From Chlorokybus atmophyticus (taxonomy: Eukaryota > Streptophyta > Chlorokybophyceae > Chlorokybales > Chlorokybaceae), in contig RHPI01002615.1 of NCBI GenBank assembly GCA_009103225.1, positions 17,535 through 81,534 of the forward strand: a DNA stretch of 64,000 nucleotides, in the 5' to 3' direction. Below the pieces are notes generated by a model, which made no database searches, was not told the DNA's origin, and worked only from the letters and a program-made list of their open reading frames with translations. This document shows, one piece after another, positions 11,583 through 22,378 of the stretch (within the stretch, counting starts at the first letter, position 1; each line of letters opens with the position of its first letter). Both the position numbers and the translations under genes were made by a program.

Positions 11583-14500
11583 ATGGGGTGCTCGTGGAGC
11601 AGCCGGCGCCACGACACGATTGCCAAGGCGCCGGACGGCAAGGCTGCTGCCAACAACCACCACGCCAACAACATCACCAACAACAACACCACAAACAACA
11701 ACCATCAGCATCAACACCATGGTGGCAAAGGGGCGCTGCCCCACGACCCCGTCCACGATCTGGTGTTCGGCTACGACCGCAACTTCCTCGACAAATACTC
11801 TGTAAGCCATGAGCATTGCCTCTCTTAGCCTTACTTGGTGTCGTGCTTGCATTGTTTTGATCAATGCAAGCACAGCTGCTGCCTGACTCTACGCTCAGCT
11901 GCTGTGACATTAGGGTTTCATGCTGGCGGCTGGCTGTGTTTTGTAGTGCAATCAGCAACGACTGTACCTATTTCAGTGACTTACAACCGTACCACAAGTG
12001 TCAAATCAAGATAGGTTTTGGTAAACAAGCATTTGCTGAAGATTGAAACACAGCTTCAAAACTGTGCGTTGCAGGTTGTTGAGGGTTTCACATTAGTTGC
12101 AAAAGACGTCATCAATAGCTAGTTTCCAGTAGCAAGAGTTGTAGTAGCTTATAGCAGCAAGAAGCTTACTTGATAGTCATTTCGAGAGAAAAATAAAGTA
12201 AAGCAGCTGCATGCATAGGTCCCCAACTGAAGAAGTCTACTGTGCATTGCAACGCGCATTGACTTTCTGGTGTTTGTGTTGTATTGTTGTTGCAGTTGGG
12301 TCGTGAGCTTGGTCACGGCAGTTTTGGGACGGTGCGTCTTGCGAAGCACAAAGCGACAAACGAAGAGTACGCCGTCAAGTGCATCGCGAAGAGCACGCTG
12401 CTAGAAGACGGCCTGCCTGATGAACTTAAGCGTGAAGTTGCCATCATGCAGGTATGCGCGTGTGTGCGCACACACATGTGTGTGTGTCTCACGCACCCAT
12501 TTGCACATGTGTGAAGTATTGCACACGACATCACACGTGTAAGCTCAACAACATGGTGTGCACTTGCATGCGTGAGAATCATTGTTAACACAGCATATTA
12601 CTAACATTACGATGCGTGCTCAGAGGTTGAAGGACTGTTTAAATGTGGTGAACATCTACGGGACATTTGAGACGGCCACGCACGTGTACATGGTGCTGGA
12701 GTTGTGTCGCGGTGGCGAGCTCTACCAGCGGATGTCCAAGCAGGAGAGCAGCGAGAAGGACGCCGCGCGCGTCATACGCTCCATACTACGCACGGTCGCA
12801 CAGTGCCACGCCAATGGGGTACGCAAGCACCTGCACGTTTCATGTTGGCACATTGTCAATCGTGTACATGTGGACGTATGTACATGTGTGTCTGTGGATT
12901 GACACCACAGATGGTGCGCATGTGGCGTTTGTGCGTGTCATTGCATACGTATGTAGTATAGTTGGTGTATGCGTGTGCAGATGGTGCAGCTGTGGCGTCA
13001 CGTGTATGTGACGACAGCTGCATAGCACATTTGTCGGTACCTTGCATATTTTTGTACACATGTGTGCATGCACATGTCTTGCGCGTTTGTAGGTACCATG
13101 TTGTGGTCGCGTTGCTCACACCACGTGTTGACAGGTGTTGCATCGTGACTTGAAGCCCGACAACTTCTTGTTTGTGTCGAAAGAGCTGGATGCACCTCTG
13201 AAGGCCATCGATTTTGGGCTCGCCACATTCTTCACGCCGGGAGTGATGCTGGAGGAGACGAGCGGGACACCCTACTACATGGTATACACACGTACACGCA
13301 CACAGTATGTTGGTGTTGTTTTGGTCGCGTGATTGAGGGGCTCATTAGTTGCTTGTATGCAGGCGCCTGAGGTCATTCAGCACAACTACAGCACACCCGC
13401 TGACCTGTGGAGCGTGGGCGTGATTATGTACCAGCTGTTGTCTGGCAGGTCAGCTGGCTTTTTGCAAGCAAGTGGGCATCGTGCATGTGTGTGTCCGTGC
13501 ATGCTTTTGTATACGTGTACATGCATGCGCGCGCGCTTGCGTGTGTACACGTTTGCAATTGCGCGCGCGTGTATGGGTGTGTGTGTCCTTGATAGTACTC
13601 ATGCATGGTTGCGGTTGTGACAGACTTCCGTTTACGGATGATACTGGCGGACGTTCAATTGTTGCGGTCTTTCGCAAGATCCTCAAGTCCAACGCGGACT
13701 TGTACTCGTATCCGTGGGACACCGTCACGCACAGCGCTGTGGACCTGCTCCGACGGCTGTTATCGAAAGACCCGTCCAAGCGCCCGACAGCACTCGAAGC
13801 TCTGGCCGTGAGTGTGGCACTATTGTCGGTAAAAGATATCAGATATGTGCATGGGATGCGTATAAATCTGGGCGTGGGCGTGGGCGTGGGTATGGGCGTG
13901 TGGGTGTGCCTATATGTGGATGTGTGGGCCTGTGCATCTTGGCGCGTGCACGCGCCTGTTGCACTTTCGCGTGGGTGTGTGCGTGTTGTTTATTGTGTTG
14001 TGTTTTTTCTGCAGCATCCTTGGATCTTGGAGGATGGTGATGCGTCTCGAGCCCCTCTCCAAGGCAGGACCGTCCAGCGGCTGCAGCAGTTTTCCACTTA
14101 TCATCAGGCTAAGCAGACGGCTCTCAAGGTGGTCGCGCAGCAGATGTCCCAAGACAGGTCCGTTGAGCGTGTTGTGGTGACAGTTTGTCAGCAAGTTTTG
14201 AGGTTGGAATTGTTGGGATTGCAGCAAGGCAGATATTGTGTGCTTGTTGGGGGATGCGTGCTCGTAGCAAACCAGTTGTTGCCCCTTGTGTTCCAGTGCA
14301 GGGCACCTGGCTGAGCTTAAAGACATGTTTCATGACTTGGACACGGACAAGAGTGGCTCACTAGACTTGAATGAGTTTGTGTCGGGGTTGCGCCGGCACG
14401 GCTACAAGCTTACGGACGAGGAGGTGAAACAACTCATGCAGCAGGTACTGTTTCACGCAAGAAGATGCACACTTGATGCCACGATTCAAAACACACTATA

Positions 14501-15181
14501 TGGAGTCACAATACCACTCTTGCACATCACAAACATGTGGCAATGCTGGCACTACCGCTCGCAGTTGCAGTACGTTACATTGCTAAGCGTGTGTCATGTG
14601 GTATAGTGTGTAACCAACACCAACATTGGGTGGCAACCATTCCTGCTTATGTGGTCGTGTGTTGCAGATGGATTTGGACGGCAACGGTCAGGTGTTTTAT
14701 GACGAGTTCATCACGTGTCTTCTGCCGTGGAGCAAGCTGCAGCGCACGAGCCAGTGGCACACGTGGCTGGAGAAGACTTTCGCTGAGATTGATGTAGACG
14801 GCAACGGGTCCATTGAAGCGGATGAGATCATAACGTTGTTCAAGAACAGAGGCCTTTCAGATTCCATGTCCGCCAAGGCTGTTCAAGAGTTGGTCCGAGA
14901 GGCGGACGTGGACAATGACGGCAAACTGAGCTATGAGGTATGAACAGCTTCTGAACAACATGATTGTGAGGCGCGTGCGTGCGTGCCTTTTGACCTCAGC
15001 GTTACTTGCAATGGTGTGCGGCATGCGCGGTATTCCAAAACTGGTTCCTATACAGAAGCATGCAAGTCTGCAAGCGTGTACCTATCTGTGTCTTTCCTGC
15101 CCATCACAGGAGTTTACAAAGATGATATGCAAGGACGGTGTTTGCACGCTGCCAGAGCATGCATATGATAAGAGGCGATAG
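11583..15181 (+). CDS. Calcium-dependent protein kinase (CDPK)
   Basis: Ten exons: 11583-11801, 12296-12451, 12624-12818, 13135-13281, 13363-13448, 13624-13807, 14015-14157, 14297-14444, 14668-14937, 15110-15181, giving 539 aa with consistent phases. CDPKs decode calcium by phosphorylating targets when their own calmodulin-like domain binds Ca2+. Seen: MGCSWSS (Gly2 myristoylation, Cys3 palmitoylation signal, so probably membrane-bound); an Asn/His-rich variable region (about 20-50); glycine loop GHGSFG; catalytic Lys in YAVKC; HRDLKPDN; DFG; PYYMAPEV; a junction with TALKVVAQQMS; and four EF-hands (DLDTDKSGSLDLNEF, DLDGNGQVFYDEF, DVDGNGSIEADEI, DVDNDGKLSYEEF), each with acidic ligands in place. 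So all elements look active. The link between EF2 and EF3 is long, as usual for CDPKs. Introns 2-6 are TG/CG-rich. Confidence 0.95.
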
Positions 15182-16452
15182 CGAGCCTGACTTGGACGTG
15201 CTTGATGAGGATGACCGTTTCCAAGTGTTGTATCAGTTGGGCATTGCAAGCAAGGGTGTTTTGTAGAAGCCTGACAGGCGAGGATAATTTGGCTTGCAAG
15301 CGATGGTGATGATTCCTACACCAACAAACCTCAGTCAACTTGCTACTATTGCTCCCCTCTGTGATCGACTAAAAGTCTCCAGAGAGACGCATGCAGTGCG
15401 TGAGCAAGCATGAGTCCACATGGAGGCGACAATCCAACATTCTGGTATGTTGCGATGTGACGCGCACCGGAAATTCATGTCGCGTTGGGGACTCCACTTT
15501 TGATAAATGACTCTACTGCTGCACAACCCCTAGTATTGGTAGCAGGTTATGTATGTATTGGTATGGTATGAGCAGAGTTTGGCGTATACAGCCTTGTGTA
15601 CCATGTCTCATGCAGTTGTTGGCAGATGATGATGTCCGTATTCAAAAACTGTGCATACATGGATTGAGAACCATGTCCTTTCTGAAGTTGCAATTTGCGC
15701 TGATTACGTGAAGCAGTCAATCATACTGCCGATTGCAACCGACCATGTCAGTCGGCCCTGTTTGTTTGGAACGAAACTGCTTGTTTTGCAATTTGGCTGG
15801 GGTTCGGCGGTTCCCCAGCTAACTTGATTGGTTTTGGAAACTGGTTGTTAGGCGAACAAATTGCGCGAATGCTGAAAAGCAATCGCGCAGTTCAGCGATT
15901 GATAGGGTCGGCTGAAACCGGCAATAACCTCTTGTTCCAGTTTCTGTAGCTGGCTTCTCTCTGTATGAGCTGCAGCGCAATCTCACAACAAACAGACCCA
16001 GAGATGACTGCCAAGTTCAGTGTCATGCTACTGTGGGAATAGCGGGTTACATGGTCTGCCTTGCGAATAGATGTAGCAAGTGACTACTTTTTTTCTTGTT
16101 GCGTCATGATCATATGCGCGAAAGCAACAGTGCGCAGCTGCAAACTGTAATGCATACATACATGCTCCTTCTCCTCCTTCTGGCCGCTGCAGGTAGCTGG
16201 CCGGTGTTTTCCCTATAGCTCCTGCTGTTCTACCACTGCAAGCACATAGCACCAGCCCCTAGCCCTTAGTGTCCTAGTTTAGTGTTTGGCTTGTATGTGT
16301 TGTTAATGTTTCTTCTGCTTGTTGCTGTGACTGCTGGTGTGTTTGGCCCCTGGGAATATACCCTCTACATATGTTGACTCAACAAGCCATACCGTTATTT
16401 AAGCCTGAACCTATTACGACACAACCAGTAACACACGCATTGATGAGTTGCG
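15182..16452. other. Convergent spacer between CDPK and the ULK4/RUNKEL gene
   Basis: 1271 bases between two stop codons. Contains both 3' flanks. No gene, RNA or repeat supported. Confidence 0.55.
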
Positions 16453-19400
16453 CTAATGCAATTGCAAACGCTTGACAGCAACCATGGCGTCCGCGGAGGC
16501 CGCCACAATGCCGTCGTGTCTGGTCTGCTGGCTGAGCCTGCCCAATGCATGCTCGAGGCTAGCAACGCCGGCGACATTGCCACGATCGGCGGCTTTGAGC
16601 GCAATGGTGAGGGCCTGCAGGAGACGCACGCACGGCTGCAGAGGCCGCTGCGAAGCGGTCTCCAACAACTTAGCCATCAGGCCAACGCTAGGGTTGGAGA
16701 TCAACCGAGTGGAGAAAGCGCGGATGTCGACATTAGCTGCCAGCTGTATGCAGTCGACTGCCAGGTCTACCACTGTGGCATCTGACGAGGTGGACAGCTC
16801 CAGCCAGACTGGAAGGCTGTCGAGCAACGCCGTGCTGCTCAGGCCGCCACCCACCGAGTACATGTCGCTCACGTGCGCACTGCGGGAGAATGAGTGTAAA
16901 TGTGCAATGCAGCCAGTGCCTGATTACATCTGTTGCCATGCAGGATACCCTCTCACCTGTTCATGGACATTTGCAGCAATGATCGGCATATTTGCAGCAA
17001 TGGCTCCACAAACGCCTCCACTGAGTTCTCAAAAGCGTAGTTCAGCACTGCAGACACCTTCGCGGTCACCTGATTGACAACAGGAGTCAGTTGCCCACCA
17101 GAAAGCAGATATTGCCACAAAAGCAGATAAAGTGGATGCATGTGCAAGACCGCTGCGGTTCTGCATTCTGCGCAGTGTTGATGTGATTACCAACCTGCAG
17201 CTCCACAAGGAGACTTGCATCAGCTGCATTGGCAGCCAACATGATCTGGCACAGCTTCAGGTTATGCACGTTGTTGTGTTCGTGCTCGAGTGATAGGAAC
17301 TCCAAGAGGCGGCGTGGCAGATCCAGTCTGACAATCTCCCTGCCATGGCACCAGCTAGTCAGTTAGTAACCAAGGGGCAGTCAGCTTGCAATACCTTGCG
17401 TACCTGACCACGCTGTCGTTGTGTTCCGCAAGACTGACGAGCAGTTTCAATGCGAACAGGGGTATAGGATCTTCATCGGTGAGCAGTGACGGGTACAGAG
17501 GCAGAAGCTGATCCATAACCAGCCGGTCTATCTGACCGGTTAGCCTGGCACTATCGTTGTCGCACCCATGCTGCCAGCAAGCATCCAACCAAAGCTCAAT
17601 GCCATGCTTTATGCAAATGTGAACGCAAATGATGGCACTCTGCACACCTTATACAGGGATGTCTCAGTCACAAACAGGGTCAACACGTCGCACGACATCT
17701 TCAGACACAGGAATCGCGTATCTCCGCTGTCAGAAGAGCCCAGCAGCGTGGCGAGCTCGGGCAACAGCCTCGCCACAATCGCATCGCTCTGAGATAGCAG
17801 CACCGCGGGTTGCTGCGAGATGGCCTCAACAATGTTCATCAAGGTCAGGCGATAGTCAGCCTGGCCGGGGAAGCTTCCAGTTGTTTCCGCCTTCTCCAGA
17901 CACCACGCCAGATCGGATATCAACTGCGCCGTGACCGCGCGTAGCCGGAACAGTGTGCTGGTCACCATGTGCAGGACAATAGGGAACATTGCCAAGGGAG
18001 TCTTAGATTGGGCTGCAGCGCGAGAAGCTGCGCCAGCGGAGCCTCCTGATGATGGCTTGCGAGCTGTTAAACGCTCTACTTCACCCGTGACTTGCTCCAT
18101 TATTCCAGGCAAGGCGTCAACAATGGCGCTGCTTAGGGCGTGCATAGCCTGCAATGCACACACTTATGAATGTTAGGCAGGTCCGCTTGCTTAATGCCAT
18201 GAACTTGCCAAATAGAAATCCAGCCAGCATCGCGTAGTCGCTAGTGCTCGATGATGTCACGAGGCGGCTAACCTGCGCAACATATTCATCTCGGTCTTTA
18301 ACCAATCTTTCCAGCTGAGGAATCAACTTGGCTGTACATGCTGCCAGTAGCCATCTGCTGCTGACCTGCATCACATCAGAATGACACTTGCAGAAGCCTA
18401 TTACCACAAAATAACAGCAGCAGGTTTACTCACAGCCAGCATCCAGAAGCATACTCACGCGGGCCAGGAGAAGGATGCACAACAGAGCCTTTCCACGAAT
18501 GACAGGAGTGGCGTGGTCCAGTAATCCTAGAACGGTCGGCAGCAATGCCTGCTCTTCTAATAGAGAACTGCGCGATCGAGCACTCAACTCTGAGCTCAGT
18601 GCCGCATTGAGCACACTCAACCATGCCTGAGCAGCCCTTGGTGAACCTGCAGTGTGAAATATATGAGATTACCATTCAAGTGTGCAACGCGTACATATAC
18701 ACAGCAAACAACGCTGCGCACCGTCTACCATGCCCGTGACAACAAGCTTCGGCCCGCCCTTGTCCACAATGTAGTGAGCAAGTGCTGGTGTGTGCTTAAC
18801 AAGTCGTGCCAGTGTTGATGCAGCTGTGGCACGTAAATGCTCGTTCTTGCTGTTGGTGCACATGTGCACCAGCGAGAAAGCCACCTCCTGTGTAGCGAAC
18901 CGCGCCGTCCAGTCTCCTCCATGACTGGCAATGTTCTCGCAAGTTTTCGCGGCATAGTGCTGGACAATCTCATCCTCCCCTGGCCTCAACATGCGGATCA
19001 TCAAGGATGTTGTGGATACAGGTACGATCCATGTCTCACTTTTCTGTTCTGCAGCTGTCTTGTCTTGCTGCTGAGTTGCAATGTAGAATATCAACTCTCC
19101 CAAAGTGGCCATCGCACGTCTTCGCACCTTTTCGCTCTTGTCGCGCAGAGTGTCCGTCAATACGCTGACGATGCCAGATGTTGCAAGGTCGTCGGCAATG
19201 TATGTTGCGTGACGCAACAGCATGCCAATGGCTGAACACAGCCGTATGCGCAAGGCAGGCGTCCGCGCGCTGCGTAGGAGCTTCACGAACAGCGTCATCA
19301 ACGAGCTGTTGATGAGGATGTTTGCTGAGCTGGTATCCAGACAAAGGGACTCAAAGTACGCCAAGGTGTTGACCTTCTCCGTGACAGGTGTCGGTCCGCC

Positions 19401-22118
19401 AATGCTTCTATACACAAGCGTGAGGAATGACTCCAGCTCAGGCTGAGAGGAACTCATCATCTCTTGCATTGCGAACGCTCGAAACGGCAATGCACGCGCA
19501 TCATAGGTTGGCTCTGCCACTTTCTCAATGCGTCGGTTGAGCACTATGGGTTTGACAACCATGTCGGAAGCATGCCACATCAACTGCTGCACAGTGATTG
19601 CCTTTTCTGCAGCTGCAGCAAAAGCAGGTGGGGCTGGCATATCTGCCGCGCTTCCAGCACCTGCGTAACACATATGCGCAAATCAAATGCATAAAAGTTT
19701 AATTCCACCTGCCAGCAGCCTACTCCACTTTGTTTTTACATCACGGTATCACTGATGAAGACTGCTTTTCCAATCATTGTGCCGGTTGCCAACAGATATG
19801 CACTTGCCTGCGTCCGCTAGGGCTGCAGCGGCTGCTGCAGCGGCCCGTGGCACGCGGTCTCTTCTGGCAACACCCACTCCAGGAGGTGTGGCTGTCGGCA
19901 GCGGCCTCCCTGAGTCATCAACAACCCCCTCTGATATGCTGCATGGCTCCTCTTCGGGAGAGCCGGAAACGTCTTCGGACAGTTCAATGCCCGGGGAGGA
20001 GTCTTCATCATCCGCGTGTTGTTCGGCAAAGTCAAGCTCTGCATCTGGGTTGTCTAACCTCACGTCTGTGGCTGCTGCTGCATTGGTGTCTCTGCAAACA
20101 AATACAAAAGAGAAACATCTGGACATTATCAACAATGCGCATGATTAACAGCTTGTGTTCCGACCACAACCTGCATGTAGATTGGTAAGCAGGCTGCTCA
20201 CACAACACACACCTGCGCTCAATATAGCTCTCGGCATCCTTTTCTCGAGCCAAATTGCTCTTCACTATCTGGGAAAGACGCATCACATTGACTTCAACTG
20301 TTGCTTTGGGATGCGGCAGTGTGTTGACCTCTGCAAGCGGATTCCTGACACACGCATCAGCCTTTGTTGAACTGGATCCAGGCCTTAAACCCGTCGCGCC
20401 TGCTTGTCCAAGGTTCTCAGCATACACCTGCCATGACGCACGCAGTTGGCTACTGTTGCATCCTTGCATGAGGTTTTTGCTTGTTGCTGTTGTTAAGTTA
20501 TGTTCGTGCTGCAACCTTCGGTCTTGTGGTCTGCACAAAGGTCTCCCATGCAGGCTGCGGTGGCAGGACAACTGAAACAAAGGGCTCGTGCCACGCGTGG
20601 TGCGCAAGCAGTTGCTCCCAATTCAACCTCTGCAATGGATCTTTCTCCAACAGTCGGAACACTAGGTTAGTCATCTCTGGCCCAAGCACCTGCACGCAAG
20701 TATGGCTTTTCTCCAACTTAACATACAGGCAACAGCGCACACAAGACTTGTTAGACTTCACTCACATCTGCTGGTAGGGGCGGCGGCGCATCATGCAATA
20801 TCTTCTGCACCAACTCTGAGAGTGAGGTAGAGACAAATGGGGGATGGCCAGCAACGCACTCGTAGAGGACACAACCCAAGGCCCATAGATCAGAAGCGAA
20901 CGAGTAGGGTGCACCGTCTGTAAACAGCTCCGGAGCCATATAGCTTGGCGTACCGCGCTTCCCCTGCCACCATTTGCACATGCTTTGTGAAACAACTGAG
21001 TATGTGCATGCCAGCTATGAGTACGGAACTACTCATGATGATGGTAGGCCATGCAGAGCGAGCACACAGTCAACAGCCACAGTCACCTCGTCTTTGGACG
21101 AGTCAAGGACGCGCCTTGCCAACCCAAAGTCGCACAGCTGCAAGCAGTATTCGCATTTCAATGTGCGAGTACAGTCAACAACTAGATTACGAAAGGCCGA
21201 GTGGTTAAGTACCTTGAGACATCCATTCTCATCAAGCAGTATGTTGGATGGCTTCAAGTCCGCATATATGATGCCTTGCGCATGGATGTATCTGCAAGTG
21301 AGCGCTCAATTGCAGATGGGGACCCAAAATGATCATGCAGAAGTTACATTGACTTTTATGTTGCCAGCGCTATACTTTGTTCTTTATCCTACCGTGGAAG
21401 GTGCGGTGGAGAGTGCAACAACACGTGACTAACTAAAATTCAAACAGTGACAAGAAGTGCCACCACACAGAAGATGATAAAAACGCGTAAAAGTGCTTAC
21501 TGCAAAGCTGTGACCAGGTCGCTGGCAAACTCATATACTGATGTTTCGGGTAGCTTCACGTCCTGGGGATGAGAGATGCATTACAGTCTACACAATATCA
21601 GTCAAAAGGAAGTTTGAATAGGTGCTGCAACAGCAGCAATAAACACAGGTCTCAGCTTATACGTGCCAGTCTCCAACCTGCTTGAGCAAGCTGAGCAGAT
21701 CTCCTCCCACACAGTACTCAAGTATAAGCCACAGATGGTTGGACGTCTCATACCTGCCATGCGCAACAGCAACACAATGATGCTACAACAGCTGACCAGG
21801 CCAAGCGCACAGACAACGTCTGCTTCACCAAACACAGTTAACCCTTACCAGGCGTAAAACCTTAGCACATTGGTATGGCTCAATGAGTGCAGGGTCCGCA
21901 CCTGATGGTGCTTGCAGTCAGTCTGCCTGTTTGCAACGGTCGGACTGCATGTAACTTGCGTCCATAGGTTAATTGCTGACCTCTTGAAGGACTCTGGGCC
22001 TCTGAGACTTGTCCACGGACTTGACTGCGAAGTAAGCAATGGACTTTTTGCGACGGCCCTTGTACACTGTACTGTGCTGCCCCTTGCCGATCGTCTCGTA
22101 GATGTGGTACTGGTTCAT
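16453..22118 (-). CDS. RUK: RUNKEL/ULK4-type Fused-family protein kinase with HEAT/ARM repeats
   Basis: Nineteen proposed exons (minus): 22118-21981, 21901-21849, 21753-21678, 21562-21501, 21291-21213, 21137-21087, 20963-20766, 20689-20516, 20462-20428, 20371-20213, 20091-19808, 19660-18722, 18646-18459, 18365-18273, 18148-17648, 17570-17404, 17339-17195, 17069-16957, 16879-16453; about 1293 aa, close to Arabidopsis RUNKEL (about 1366). Phases agree; the ends of the 20516 and 20462-20428 exons are provisional. Seen: an N-terminal kinase (MNQYHIYETIGKGQHS, YFAVKSVDKS, IIYADLKPSN, LCDFGLARR, KRGTPSYMAPELF, ASDLWALGCVLYE), a low-complexity acidic linker (exon 20091-19808), then about 850 residues of helical repeats beginning QQLMWHASDMVVKPIV. 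Plant RUNKEL works at the phragmoplast in cytokinesis; ULK4 in flagellates and animals acts in cilia. Which role applies here is open. The donor at 19807 is a GC (GC-AG intron). Shares a divergent promoter with the C53 gene. Confidence 0.9.
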
Positions 22119-22378
22119 CGTCTCGGAACTATACGCCGTGCTCCTATGCCTGCCCCCCCACCTCCACCTCCCTCACCACCGCTGCCGCCGCCACCGCCGG
22201 CAAGCATACCTGCAAAACTTCTCCAGTTTGGCGCCAATTTTTGAATTCTCCAACCCTAAGTTTCAAAACCCTAACCCTGATCACGCTGAAGGCACGCTTG
22301 TGGGAATTGGCGTCGTTGTCGGCGGCGGCGGCGCCGGCGGCGGTGTGGGTCGAGGTGCAGGTGGGGTCTGGAACCGAC
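22119..22378. promoter_or_regulatory. Bidirectional promoter with telo-boxes (RUNKEL / C53)
   Basis: Only 260 bases separate two start codons facing away from each other. Between about 22252 and 22280 there are three CCCTAA-type boxes, one of them in the pair AAACCCTAACCCT. Both leaders must fit here, so core promoter elements overlap. Role inferred from position and from known plant telo-box promoters. Confidence 0.55.

Noticed and set aside
14302-14310. Alternative acceptor at 14301 for the CDPK EF-hand exon
   Set aside because: It breaks the frame; the acceptor ending at 14296 keeps it.
22252-22280. Interstitial telomere
   Set aside because: Only three imperfect CCCTAA-type units; their position before two start codons fits telo-box promoter elements.
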